From Prorocentrum cordatum (Eukaryota; Sar; Dinophyceae; Prorocentrales; Prorocentraceae), in the NCBI GenBank assembly GCA_963575745.1, contig CAUYUJ010001764.1, positions 60,001 through 97,388 on the forward strand: a stretch of DNA of 37,388 nt, read 5' to 3'. Positions 9,067-20,882 of this stretch are shown piece by piece. The notes under the pieces are model-generated. The model worked only from the letters and a program-made list of their open reading frames with translations, made no database searches and was not told the origin of the DNA. A program made the position numbers and the translations under genes. The first letter of the stretch is position 1, and the number at the start of each line of letters is the position of its first letter.

Positions 9067-11423
9067 GCGAAGCGCCAACAATTTGCCCCCCCCGAAACCG
9101 CGGGTCTTCCGGCGACGTCGCAACGAGCTTTCTCTTCTCCCGCTCAGCTTTGCAAGCGTCACATTCGAGCTCGTTCTGCTTCGCAATTGCCTCTGTGTCC
9201 TCGAGACAGCGCGCGTTTCCGCACAACGGTGCGCCGTTCACCCGCGACCCCGGCACATCCGCCGGTCTGCCATGCAAAAAAAATACGCGTCCGTTCCGAC
9301 AACGCCCCTCGGCGGAACTCGTCCTGCACTGCGAGAAACCAGTCGTCTGGATCCTCCACGCGCTTGCACTCCGTCAACTCCGTCATGCCCTGCACTGCCC
9401 CTTCGCCTCCAGCGCCCCAAAAGATGTACTGTCCGTGGTCCTCCGTGGCACTCGGCGCGTACTTCCTCGCTTTTCTTAAATACGACGTGGGCAGCGCATT
9501 GATGGCCGTCCCTGATGGCGGCTCCAATCGATAGAAATCCCAGCAGAACAACACATTCACGCCCCCGAAGGGCCTGTCCACGCCGTCTGCATCTACTCTC
9601 GTGTCTTTCGCAGCTGACATGCACGACCGCAAGTGCGAGTCAAGCTCTGCACTGAAGTTCGCGCTGGCCATGCTCACCTCGTCCACAATCAGCCACTTCC
9701 ACTGTGACATACGCTGCGCCGCTTGCTCTTTCTTCGTTTTCTTCTTCGTCTCTGCGGTAGCATCGCCCGCCGCGTCCTTTTTCTCCTTCGTTTTGTTCAC
9801 ACCGAGGCCAAATGCACTGTGGATCGCATTGCCATCGAGAGCTGACGCGTTTGTAGCCTGCAACGCTGCCGCCTGGAAATCTATGCCGCGCGTCCACCCC
9901 AGCTCCTTTTCGAACAGCCCCTTACGGATCTTGTCAATGACGAAACTTTTCCCGGCCCCCGGGCCACCATGCAACATCCACACGAGGGGCTGCATGTCAG
10001 CACGGCTCTGGCCTGCTTTCTTTCCGCTCGCAGAACTCCCAAATTCTTGCGCCAACACTCGATCTGCAACCTTCTCAACGACGCTACGCTGTCCCGCGTT
10101 CAACCCGCTATCCGCGAGCTCTTTTCTCCACTTCCGCACACTTGACGCTGTTGCTTTCTTGGCCGCCACCACCTCTGGGGCGCCTTCCTGTCCACCCGCG
10201 CCGCCGCCTTCTGCGGCCCTCGGCGCCGCCGCCACCGCTTGCGCTGTCTGCACTGCCGCGTCATCCCACCACAACGCACCGCCCCCTCCGCGCTTCTTCC
10301 GCTTTCCATCCTTTCGACTAGGCCTCTCGGCCCACACGGCGTCGCCTCTGGCCATGGCCTCCCGGCTCTTCTCCTTTTCGCACTCCGCCTCTATATTTGT
10401 CCGCCTGTCCTCTTTCTCCATGGACGCGCCTCCCACGTGCGTCTTACGCCTGGTCGCCGCGTCGACAATTCTCGGGTCCAGTTCTTCATCGCTGCACAGC
10501 TCGTCCTCGTGCATGACAAGATCTTCGTCCGTGACTGGTCGCAAATCCACCACACTCATGTAACTCTGCACATACCTCTTTGTTTCTTCACATGGCATGC
10601 CTTTCCTCAGCCACTCCAAAGATGCCTCCGCCCACGACTTCTGCGCTCCATGGAACTCCCGCAGGTGCGGCGCTCCACAGTCGACATCGTCAAGAAGTGT
10701 GAAGGCCCGGAAATATACCATCAACAAGAGCCCGTTCCTCTCCTCCTGCCCCGCTCCGTGCTTCGGCTGCGGCGCTCCATGGAAACTCGGGTTCCTCGGG
10801 CGCTCGTTCCGCACCAGCACCCACGTGCGCCTTGCAGTTTCCAGCTCAGGAATATCTGGAAACGGAACCCACGAATAACTCCCCAAACCTTCTTTGATCA
10901 CATAGTCCACTCCGGCTTTCAACTGGGCTCCCGCCTGCGCGCCGCCTTCGTCGGTCTCCGCTCTCTCCTGGTCTGCTTTGCGAACCTTTTGCATACCCGA
11001 CAGCGTCAGCTCTGCCTGGTACTCATTGCTGGCAGCAGCTGCCAGCTCTGCTCCGCTTCGGGGAAATGCTGCCAAGTCGATGCGCCAATATCGCAAAAAC
11101 TCATACAATGATAAGTGTGCCAAGTCGGGCGCACCAGGAGCGCCCACTGGCCGCATGCCATACAAGTACACTGGACTCTTAAATACAATTCGAACCTTTT
11201 TCAACCCTTCGCGTTTGTCCGCTTCCAGAAACCCCGACGCCTCTACGGTGACACCGTCCCCGTCTGCACACAGCCGTTCCGCCATGCGCGCGGCTTCTGC
11301 TCCCGGGATCATGGCTGTCTTCGCAGTCTTGATACTCTCAGCAGCAGTCACGTCCCTGGGGTCTCGGCACGCTCGCAGATTCGCACTTTCCTGCGCTGAC
11401 CGCACCACGCCTCTCCCGTACAT
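9067..11423 (-). CDS. PIF1-like helicase, N-terminal and ATPase piece (exon A)
   Basis: About 785 residues if one frameshift is allowed. The N-terminal third has FKSPVYLYGMRPVG, HLSLYEFLRYWRIDL, LLMVYFRAFTLLDDV and RYVQSYMSVVDLRP, elements of a conserved extension found in dinoflagellate PIF1-like proteins. Walker A GGPGAGKS is near residue 485, Walker B LIVDEVSM near 577, and motif III near 628 reads WDFYRLEPP where GDFYQLEPP is expected. After the frameshift comes HGRPADVPGS, then a Cys cluster (CGNARC, CDAC) and KLVATSPEDPRF. The frame stays open upstream of the ATG into an AG acceptor (TTTCTCAG) at the edge of the next element, so the true start may lie further upstream. Loss of motif III Gly and Gln suggests an inactive or decaying gene; the protein may derive from a mobile-element helicase. 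Confidence 0.8.
9276..9283 (-). other. Apparent 1-base frameshift at a T8 run
   Basis: The minus-strand frame reading LSERTRIF must shift by one base to reach LHGRPADVPGSRVNG. A run of seven T instead of eight would keep the frame. Real lesion or homopolymer error cannot be separated from this sequence. Confidence 0.65.
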
Positions 11424-11430
11424 GTCACTG

Positions 11431-13348
11431 AGAAATCCGCCGACCCCTTGGGGTTCATCGGCGCGTGAAATGTTCCCCCCTCCCCAAACCCCTCCCCCGG
11501 GAGCCCGGTCCTGTCAATTTGGAGGGAGGGGGGGGCCCCCCCCTCCACCGGCCGAACGCACCCGGGGCCCAAAAGGGGCCAAGAGGACCCCAAGAGGGAC
11601 CCCGGACGGCCCAAGAGGGCCACGAGTTGCCGAAAGATCGCTACGAGACGCCCAGGATGTCTTCCAATCAGCCCCAGAGGCCTTTAAAACGCCCCAACAT
11701 GTCCTCAAGAAGCGACCCAAGAGGCCCTCAGGAAGCAAAATTCGTTGAAATCCTTTGCAAAAGCGTACATTTCTAGCACATCCCCATCTTGAGCTTTCAC
11801 ACCGTCCACAACGGCTCTCGAGGCCTTCACAATCGCCCGAAGAGGGCCCCGAGACGGCCCAAGAGGGCCCCAAGACAGCCCAAGAGGGCCCTAAGACGGC
11901 CACTGAAGACTCCAAGACGGCCCAGGAAGGCTCCAGGACGGCCTGGAGGGGGGGGGGGGTGTCCCCCCCTCCACCGGCCGAACGCACCCGGGGCCCAAAA
12001 GAAGTCAAGAGGACCCCAAGAGGGACCCCGGACGGCCCAAGAGGGCCACGAGTTGCCGAAAGATCGCTACGAGACGCCCAGGATGTCTTCCAATCAGCCC
12101 CAGAGGCCTTTAAAACGCCCCAACATGTCCTCAAGAAGCGACCCAAGAGGCCCTCAGGAAGCAAAATTCGTCGAATTCCTTTGCAAAAACGTACATTTTT
12201 AGCACATCCCCATCTTGAGCTTTCACTCCGTCCACAACGGCTCTCGAGGCCTTCACAATCGCCCGAAGCGGGCCCCGAGACGGCCCAAGAGGGCCCCAAG
12301 ACAGCCCAAGAGGGCCCTAAGACGGCCACTGAAGACTCCAAGACGGCCCAGGAGGGCTCCAGGACGGCCTCAAGAGGAAGCCAAGACGGCCCAAGAGGCG
12401 CCCACGATGGCCCAAGAGTGCGCCAAGACAGCCACGGAGGCCCCAAGAGGTCCCCAAGAAGCGACCCAAGAGGCCCCCCAGGAAGCAAAATTAGTCGAAT
12501 TCCGTTGGAAAAAAACGTACATTTCTAGCACATCCCCCTCTTGAGCTTTCACTCCGTCCACAACGGCTCTCGAGGCCTTCAAAATCGCCCGACGAGGGCC
12601 CCGAGACGGCCCAAGAGGGCCCCAAGACAGCCCAAGAGGGCCCCAAGACGGCCACTGAAGACTCCAAGACGGCCCAGGAGGGCTCCAGGACGGCCTCAAG
12701 AGGAATCCAAGACGGCCCAAGAGGCGCCCATGATGGCCCAAGAGTGCGCCAAGACAGCCACGGAGGCCCCAAGAGGTCCCCAAGAGGCCTCCAAGAAGCC
12801 CCCAAGAGGGCCCGAGAGGCCCCCCAGAGGCCGAGACGGCCCCCGAGGCCTAAGGAAATCCCCAAAAGGCTCCAAGAGACCCCCACGAGGCCCACACGAG
12901 GCCCCAAGATGCTTCCCAGACGCCCACAAGAGGTCCCGAGAGGCCCACATCCCGCCCCCCCACCCCCCTCGGAGATATCAAAACTGGCCCCCGTGGCATC
13001 CCAAGAAATCCCGGAAGCCATGCAAAACGCCTGCAATCGACGACACAATCGCGGCAAGATGCCTCCAAGAGTCTCCCGCAGCGAAAATCCCGAATTGCCT
13101 TGATGGTTGGCACGTGTCGTTGTTACCGTCGTCGTTTTCCCCCCTCTCCTCCCCCCCCCATCCCCCCCCCCCCCCCTCCCCTCCCGCATTCCTCCTGCTC
13201 CTCTCCCCCGTCCTCTACTCCGTTCTTTTCGCTATCTTTCCCATCCTCCGGCGGCGGCAAGACCTCCTCCTGTCCATCCCGTCATTGGCGCCACGGCGAC
13301 GGAGCCGCGCCGCTAATTCCCCAAGGGGTCGGCGGTGCGGCGTAAGCC
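11431..13348 (-). mobile_element. Element with CCGCCGACCCC inverted ends
   Basis: Left end AATCCGCCGACCCCTTGGGG at 11432; right end CCCCAAGGGGTCGGCGG at 13319-13335, an inverted pair. On the minus strand the left end is GGTCGGCGGATTTCTCAG, an acceptor-like CAG directly before the first helicase codons, so the element is placed as an intron would be. On the minus strand the right end is preceded by GGCTTACGCCGC, shared with 25450. The body is tandem CCAAGA repeats plus a C-rich tract at 13140-13200. No protein gene seen inside. The exon on the far side has not been recognised. Confidence 0.55.
11536..12790. repeat. Large tandem units of 427 and 327 bp
   Basis: CTCCACCGGCCGAACGCACC occurs at 11542 and 11969 (427 bp apart). 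CGTACATTT(C/T)TAGCACATCC occurs at about 11764, 12191 and 12518 (427 and 327 bp apart), each followed by GAGCTTTCAC and CCGTCCACAACGGCTCTCGA. Units differ by gain or loss of the 100-bp CTCCACCGG portion. Between landmarks the sequence is CCAAGA-type repeat. Confidence 0.85.
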
Positions 13349-13490
13349 CAAGAATCATCGGTCTGCAACAGCGGCTGTGGCAGCCATTCTGGGTCGAAGA
13401 GGGCCTGGGAGTCAAAAGCGTCCTGGGGTTTGGTGAAGTCACCCGCGGCGCTGGCAATCAACTGCGCGCGCATCGCCGATCGGGCACTTA
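12791..13490. other. Repeat tail and C-rich tract
   Basis: CCAAGA repeats fade by about 12950; 13140-13200 is C-rich (long C runs with T). The 13340-13490 part reads SARSAMRAQLIASAAGDF and FDPEWLPQPLLQTDDSWAYA on the minus strand, which looks coding-like, but I cannot assign it; it may be the exon upstream of the 11431-13348 element or the 3' end of the LINE. Confidence 0.35.
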
Positions 13491-14863
13491 GCGCGTGGAT
13501 CGCGTTCATCGCGCATGCGCCTCAGGCGGGGTATTATGCCCGTGGCCAGAGGGGGGCTAGTACAATTCCTGACTAAATCCATGGCGTCGCTTCTCGCGTC
13601 GCGCCCACATCGGCGGCGGAACATAGCGCCCTGCAGCCCCCGGAGACAGCGCCCCCCCCCCCCCGTGGGTGAAGGGCATTGGGGGCGCCAGAGGTAGCTC
13701 TTAGAGACCGAGCTAGCCCCACCATTCACACATCTGAAACGCTCTATGGACGGGCCCAGCCAGCAACAGACCCCGACAAGAGGAGGGATGGGGGAAACTT
13801 GAGTCTGGATGTCATCATAACGGGCAGCCCACCTTTTCTTGGGGACATTCTTGAGAATCCATGCGATGCAGTTCCCGATATAACATCCTAGATGTCTGGC
13901 AAGGGTGCCAGACCGTTCAATGCGATCCTGCTGCGCATTGCCACGGCAATTTAAGTCTGCACCTCGCTTGGCCAATCGGTCCGCCTGTCGATTCCCAGCA
14001 TAGCGCGCGTCGCTAGGATCTCCCTTGCGTGCCCTGCTGACTCGAATTGACTGATGGCCTATGTCAGTTGCTAGACGGTGGACCTGGACCCATAGGGGCA
14101 GTGCTTGGCCCACCCACGTGTGGAGGCCTCGTAGCCGAGGGCTCAAACGCCAGCCGCATGTTGGCTATCGGTAACAAACTCATACTGGACAGACGGGGCA
14201 ACGCGGGTGAAGGGGAAAAAAGTAAGCATCGAGCTCAGCCCCTGGAGCGCCCTGAACAAAGCCAAGCGGGGCGCCGTATGCTGCGGCGTTCAACCTAGGG
14301 AAATCGTGCGCGACAGGCTCGCCAAAGTCGTTCCGGTGCCCAGGGGCAAAAGAGCAAGTGCCCCATCCACGACGGAGCGTGAGGGGCGACGGTTCAAACG
14401 TCCCCGAGCTGCCCCCGTGCGCTGGCAACGAGAAAAGAGGGCCATCGGCGGCGCGCCCCCATGCAGGGCCAGGGAGAGGCGGCGAAACAGGAAAACTACA
14501 GCGCGTGTCAGGAACGAGCGCTGTGTCCCAGACAGGAGTATCAAGTTGCTGACCGACGCAGCGCGCGAGGGCCTGCGTCGGACCAAGCCAGCAACGGAAC
14601 TCACTGAGTGCATCGCATTCATAAAAGGTTTGAGACACAGGGTCCGCTGGGATAGGCTGGCACATGGGGCACTTAGGTCTGAAATATACACCCGACCAGG
14701 AAAGCCCCCGGGGCTCGCTGCTGCAGCGCGCCCCGACCTTCGGCCTTCCTGGACAGAAGGGGGAGGGGGGGGGGGCAGGAAAGGGGGGCCCGATAAATGA
14801 CCGAAAAGATGGATGACGCACTGAGGCTTGCTTCCATGCCCATGCGCAGGCGTAGCGTGTCAC
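13490..14863 (-). pseudogene. LINE remnant: zinc knuckle and RNase H
   Basis: The 5' part has PKCPMCQPIPADPVSQTFYEC (split here as CPMC ... SQTFYEC), a C-x2-C-x(n)-Q-x4-C knuckle in which the usual His is Gln, near 14615-14670. RNase H begins near 14437 (GTFEPSP, LRRGWG) and includes GFVQGAPGAELDAYFF. After frame changes it ends with DARYAGNRQADRLAKRGAD near 14000, the C-terminal RNase H helix. Order and spacing match the 3' half of dinoflagellate non-LTR retrotransposon ORF2. Several frames must be combined, so it is a dead copy. It could alternatively be two fragments. Confidence 0.65.
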
Positions 14864-15142
14864 TGAGGATACCGGGCCACGCGGCGTAGCGGCCGCAATG
14901 CCAAATTCCTTCCCAAGAGAATTATGCCATATTGGGTTGGGATTGAAACTGACCGCCCAATCCCGAGTAAGGTGGCAAAGGGTATCTGGCCTGGTCCTTG
15001 TAGGTGTGTCCGAAGGGTGCCACGTGAAACGGCGTCGTGGGCTCGAGAGAAGACTGCGTCAATTATACCCTCGGGTAATACACGGTTCCAGCGAGAGACA
15101 GCCCACATACGCACTACTTCTGCATGAGCATCGAAAGCTGGG
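14864..15142 (-). pseudogene. LINE segment between RT and zinc knuckle
   Basis: Minus-strand text RMWAVSRWNRVLPEG lies between the reverse transcriptase and the knuckle, where the thumb/linker region of a LINE ORF2 is expected. No motif is firm enough to name a domain. Frames are broken. Confidence 0.4.
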
Positions 15143-16400
15143 TCAGTAGCACCCTGTAGAGAAGTTCATAGTCGTAGATCTGCGCCGACCTGCGCCTAGA
15201 CCTGCATGGTCGATGATCCTAGTCTGCTGGATCTGGTAAGTGTTCAGACCAAACGCGTCAATGCCGCGGGATATAATAGGACGCACGTTCGCATTGACAA
15301 TGCCAGCCGCCCTATCACATCCTTTCTCGAGGCGCAATAGACGACGGGCCTTGGCCATGGCTGTCTTTAGCCTAGCATTCAGAACTGGGCGACTCCGGCG
15401 CCCCTTGCGCAACTGAAAATCAATGCCAAGGCATCGACTTGAGAACTTGACGGCGCCTGAAAGACGTGGGGTCTCAGCTGCAATATATCTGGCCAACGTC
15501 GGGCCCGGGGCCGGGGGCGCGATTTTTCTCTCGGCCAAGGGTACTCGGACAGAGAAAATGAGCTTGCTCATGAGGCGATGGGGAGCCTCCGTGGCTAACT
15601 TAAGGAGGCCCCTCTCATTTCTACCCCCCAGGGCCTGAACGTCGTCGGCCACCAGACCCACGCGAAGATTCGGATAGTCTGCCAAGACAGCGTCTGACTC
15701 TGGAGCCAGCATAATGCGCGTGCACATCTCTGCTCAGGAACAACCAGCAACAATCGCGATGCCAGGGGGAATCCGAGCACCGACGATCTGGCGCCAGCGT
15801 GCAATCCTAGGCGATCTGCAGAGAGACAAGAGCACACGCAACAACGCAGGATCGATACCAAACTGCGCTGCGCGCGCGATGAGAAACTTGCGCCTAATCT
15901 GCCCATGCGCCGCCTCAGTGTCCAGTAAGAGAGATAATGCAGATATGCCTCGCGCCGCTGCGCGCGTAACCAGCGCCCCCATGCGCCGCGCGCGCTGTTG
16001 ACAAGAGCGAGCGCCCGCGCCGAATATCTGCGGGCGCGGGCTTTGTCGCGCCCCGCTCACGCCGCGCGCGTGACGACGGAGCCTTGTGAACGCGCGCGCA
16101 CGCGTAGTGCAGCGTGCCACAGTGCGTTTGCCGCCATCCGGCTGCGGTGATAAACTCATCATGCGCGCCGCCAGGATAGGAAGACATCCCCCAACCGCGG
16201 GGCAGCTCTCCATGCGCCAAAAAGCGCGAGTAGAGAAGGATCAGAGAGTTGGGCATGGTGCTGGGGGCGCACGCCGTCCAATCCAACAGCCGCTCGCGCT
16301 CTGTACCTCCGACGCATCTGCCCATGGCGCGCGGGGGGCGGTCGCGGCAGGGGTGCAGCGTCTGCTGGGCGCGCAGGAGGCACAGGCGCATCACGGCAAG
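15143..16400 (-). pseudogene. LINE remnant: reverse transcriptase
   Basis: From 5' to 3': AVGLDGVRPQHHAQLSD (RT motif 1-like), SLSPQPDGGKRTVARC (motif 2-like), GISALSLLLDTEAAHGQIRR (motif A-like), GIDPALLRVLLSL and ARIPPGIAIVAGCS (motif B-like), LRVGLVADDVQ (motif C, ADD at about 15641-15649), and CLGIDFQLRKGRRSRP followed by RLKTAMAKARRLLRL. Motif B ends in an in-frame TGA at 15734-15736, after which the same frame goes on with MCTRIMLAPESD. At least one frame change lies further upstream, near 16200. The two Asp of the ADD are intact, but stop and frameshifts make it a pseudogene. Confidence 0.75.
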
Positions 16401-16700
16401 GATCAGCAGGGGTGCCTGTTAAAGGTTCCCAGAGACCATGCCAAAACTCTTCGCGCGCTTTCAAGTGATGTGATGCTCAGGAGTGTCGACGGGGGCGTCG
16501 TGGCTTGCTTTGGGCGCGGTCTGAAAAGCCGCCAACCGACGGAACCCATCGCAAACTTGCGCGCAGCAGATCCACCGCGCCGCGCAGACTTCGTGGCCCG
16601 GGAAGCCCAGGACTGATAGCGCATAGCTGAAGCAACGCGCCCCATGGCAGACGCCACCTCAGCCATGATATTTCGCAGCCGGTTAATGACACCAAGATCC
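16400..16700 (-). pseudogene. LINE remnant: linker before RT
   Basis: Reads YQSWASRATKSARRGGSAAR then KFAMGSVGWRLF, followed in another frame by KAREEFWHGLWEP. The pattern W-x2-W/A-x(n)-GG-A-x(n)-GW then FW-x2-LW is what precedes the RT domain in dinoflagellate LINE ORF2 proteins. Continues without a gap into the RT. Confidence 0.55.
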
Positions 16701-17285
16701 AGGGAAACGAGCCGATTCGCATAGCAACGCCACCATGGCCACTCAGGAGGGAGACCCCTCTCGCCGGATGAGGGGCGATATCTGCGCGAACCATTAGTCG
16801 CACGAGTGAACGTTTGCCACGACTGCTTCGATGTTAAGGAGGGCCCCGAAACGACTCGAGAGGCACCTCCAAAGCTTCGCTGTAAAGAGAGGTGGCAACT
16901 CCACCAGGGAAAGGTACCATGGAGACGGATATTTGAATCGAGATAAGGTGCTTCGCCTCACTTAGCACGGACCTGCGAGTCGGGTAGCCGATAGGGCCCG
17001 ATCAACTCCTTGGCGGGCGTTTTCAGCCGACCAGAAGTAAGACGCACGAGCTCAGGTGCTGTAGGCATTTGGTCTGGGTCTGGAAACCCATCCCAAGACG
17101 GGGGGCAGGGGCGCGCCCACCGGGCCTCTGCATAAGTATTTGCGGAGGGCGACGAAGCGCAGAGACCATGGCAGAATGCACATTCCAATGTAGAGTCACA
17201 GCTTGCTGCTTGGGGATCAGGGGAGCTCCCCAGGCTTGGCACGGGGCTGCTGCTGCTCAAGCGAGATGCACAACGCAATAATCTA
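16701..17285 (-). other. Probable LINE segment, unassigned
   Basis: Open minus-strand text (e.g. SWDGFPDPDQMPTAPELVRL near 17050) has ordinary protein composition and sits between endonuclease and RT linker, but no motif can be named. Confidence 0.3.
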
Positions 17286-17359
17286 AGATCACAACCGGAC
17301 GGATCAGATCACAACCGCCCAGGACACGCGGGACGGGTGAGGCCACGACCACTTTGGAG

Positions 17360-18245
17360 CCTCTGGAGCATCTGAGAGGTTCTGAGAGCCTCTGAGAGGT
17401 TCTGAAAATCTCAGAGGCTCTCAGAACCTCTGAGAAACTCTGAAAGGTTCTGAGAGCCTGTCAAAGGTTCTGAAAGCCTCTAAAAGGTTCTGAGAGCCTC
17501 TGGGAGCTTCTGGGAACCTCTGAAAGGTTGCGAGAGCCTCTGAGAGGTTCCGAGGGCCCCTGAGAGGTTCCGAGAGCATCTAAAAACAAAAAAAAGTTCC
17601 CAAAGCCTCTGAAACATTATGACAGCCTCTGATAAAAAGGTTCTGAGAGCCTCTGAGAGGTTCTGAGAGCCTCTGAAAGGTTCTTAGAGCCTCTGAAAGG
17701 TTATGGCAGCTTCTGAAAAGTTCTGAAAGCGTCTGAACTGTTCTGAAAGCCTCTGGAAGCCTCTGAGAGCTTCTGAGAGCCTCTGAGAGCCTGTGAGAGT
17801 TTCTGAAAGATTCAGAAAGCCTCTGAGGTCCTCTGCGAGGTTCTGCGAGGATCTGACAGCCTCTGAGACCCCCTGAGGGCCTCTGGGAGATTCTGAAAGC
17901 TTCTGATCGCCTCTGCAAGTTTCTGCGAGGTTATGACAGCCTCTGAGACCCCCTGAGAGCGTCTGGGAGGTTCTCAGATATGTGCCAGTTGAGAGCTTCT
18001 GCTTGCTTCCCAAAACTTCTGAAGGTTTCTGAGAGCCTCTGGAAGGTTCTGAGAGCTTCTGAAGGGTTCCGAGAGCCTCTGGGATGTTCTGACAGCGTAT
18101 GAGAGCCACTGGGAGGTTCTGAGAGTTTCTCAGAGCCCCTGAAAGCCACGGAGAGATTCTGGGAGCCTCTGAAAGCTTCTGAGAGCCTCTGAGGAGCCTC
18201 CGGGAGGTTCTGACCAAAAAAAGATTCTGAGAGCCTCTGAGTGGT
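17360..18245. repeat. GAGCCTCTGAGAGGTTCT minisatellite
   Basis: About 40 degenerate units of 20-22 bp built from GAGCCTCTGA and GAGGTTCTGA. Both strands are largely open. Confidence 0.9.
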
Positions 18246-18436
18246 CCTGCGGCATTAGTTGTGGTTTCACTTCAGTTGGCGCTGTCAGTTGGAATTTGTA
18301 CTACTGCTGACGCTATTGCGACCTGTTGTTTTTACTGCTACGACTACTGGTCCTAATAGTAGTACTACTAGTACTACTGATACTACCACTACTACTGCTA
18401 CTGCTACTGCTACTGCTACTGCTACTGCTACTGCTG

Positions 18437-18482
<46 letters not shown>

Positions 18483-18498
18483 CTACTACCTACTACCA

Positions 18499-18538
<40 letters not shown>

Positions 18539-18606
18539 GACCACTACTACTACTACGACTACGGCGACTACGGCTACTACTGGGACAACTACTACTACTA
18601 CTAGTG

Positions 18607-18645
<39 letters not shown>

Positions 18646-18728
18646 ATGCTACTACCAATACTACTACATCTATTCCTTCTACTCCTACTATTCCTATACT
18701 CACTGCTACTGTTACTACTACTACTACG

Positions 18729-18775
<47 letters not shown>

Positions 18776-19148
18776 CACTACTATTACTGCTACTACTACA
18801 ACCACCACTACTTGTACTACTACACCCTCCACACGTACTGCTACTAATACTAGGACTTGTAATACTACTGTTCTCCTTTCCTTCAGCAACTATAGCAACA
18901 TTTCATTACTACCACTATTTCTCTACTACCACTGCCGCTACTACTACTACTACGGGCGCTACGCCAACAACTATCACTTCTACCACCATCGCTACAAGTA
19001 CCACCACTACTGCTAGTACTACTACTACTGCTACTACTACTGCTACGAGTACGGCGAGCACTACTACTACTTCTACAACTACTACTACCACTGCTACTAT
19101 TACGATTATTACTCCTGTTATTATGTTTATGTGTTATTCTTACTTCTT

Positions 19149-19182
<34 letters not shown>

Positions 19183-19515
19183 CACTACTTCAGCTGATAC
19201 TATTGCTATTACTATGAGTGCTACTGCGATTACAACTGCTGCTACTGCTGCTACTACTACCACCAAAACTGATGAGGCTACCGCTACTGCTGCTACTGCC
19301 ACTACCACTGCTACTACGAATGCTACTACTACCGCGACAAACTCTACGGGTGCTACTATCACCATTACTACCACTACTGTTACAACTATTGTTCCTCAGC
19401 TACTACTCGTACACTTGTGCTACGATCGCTACTACCATCATTTATTCGGGTTCCTTTTGTGTTGCTACTACTACTACTACCACTACTACTACTACTACGA
19501 CTACTACTACTACTA

Positions 19516-19558
<43 letters not shown>

Positions 19559-19630
19559 GACTACTACTACTACTACTACTACTACTGCTACTGCTACTGC
19601 TACTGATACTACTACTACTACTACCACTAA

Positions 19631-19663
<33 letters not shown>

Positions 19664-19684
19664 CACTACAACTACAACTACTAT

Positions 19685-19731
<47 letters not shown>

Positions 19732-19743
19732 ATATTACTTATT
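18246..19743. repeat. (TAC)n microsatellite field 1
   Basis: After a roughly 90-bp spacer (18246-18335) the sequence is imperfect (TAC)n with GCT, CAC and CGAC interruptions to 19743. Translations (poly-Thr, poly-Tyr, poly-Leu, poly-Val) are artefacts. Confidence 0.95.
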
Positions 19744-20291
19744 ACTCCCTATATCGGATTCCAAGAGGCACTCCCTAGATTCGGATTCCAATAGGAATTC
19801 CCGCTATTCAGATTCCATGAAGAATTTCCAATATTCGGATTCCGATAACAACGGCCTTATATTTGGACTGCTATCAAAAACCTTGATATTCGGATTGCAC
19901 CAGGTATTTCACATTGGATCAACCGGGATTCTTTATACACGGATTTTGGAAGGAATTACCTATATTCGAATCCCAAAAGGAATTCCACCGGTTCGGACAC
20001 GGATTCGGATCCAATAGGAATTCCACGGATCCAATTTCGAATTTCTTACATTCAGATTCCAAATCCCAATCGACATTCTTTATATTCGGATTGCAGTATA
20101 AAGCTCCCGAGTTTCAGATTTTAACGCGGAATTCCCTATATTCGGATTTCAATAGAAATTCGTTTATTCGGATTCCAATAGGATTTTCTTATATTCGGAT
20201 CCCAATCGGATCCCAATTGGAACTCTCCAGATTCGAATTCCACTCGGGGTTCCCCATATTCGGGGTTCCAATAGGAATTTCCCATATTCGG
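19744..20291. repeat. TTCGGATTCC satellite
   Basis: About 13 irregular 35-45 bp units containing TATTCGGATTCCAATAGGAA. It is AT-rich, unlike its surroundings, and sits between two (TAC)n fields. Confidence 0.85.
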
Positions 20292-20298
20292 ACGACCG

Positions 20299-20334
<36 letters not shown>

Positions 20335-20376
20335 CTACTACTACTACTACTCCTACTACTACTACTACTACTGCTT

Positions 20377-20414
<38 letters not shown>

Positions 20415-20682
20415 GCTACTGCTACTGCGACTACTACTACTACTAATCCTACAACTACAACTACTACTACTACTACTACCACTACTTCCAGTACTACTAC
20501 CACTACTACTACTACTACTCCTACTACTACTACTACTACTACAACTACTACTACGACTACTACTACTACGAATACTACTACGACTGGTGCAACTACTACT
20601 ATTACTACTATTACAATAGCAACTACTACTACTGCTACTGCTATTGCTACTGCTACTGCTACTGCTACTGCTACTGCTACTG

Positions 20683-20716
<34 letters not shown>

Positions 20717-20732
20717 GGGTACAACAACAACA

Positions 20733-20764
<32 letters not shown>

Positions 20765-20828
20765 CACTACTACCACTACTACTACAACTACTACGACTAC
20801 TACGACTAGTACTACGACTACTACTACG

Positions 20829-20875
<47 letters not shown>

Positions 20876-20882
20876 GACCCCG
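20292..20882. repeat. (TAC)n microsatellite field 2
   Basis: Imperfect (TAC)n with GCT and ACAAC variants, ending ACGACCCCG at 20882. Confidence 0.95.

Noticed and set aside
9601-11111. Plus-strand frames of 290-320 residues opposite the helicase
   Set aside because: Antisense shadows; the minus strand has Walker A, Walker B and the family extension.
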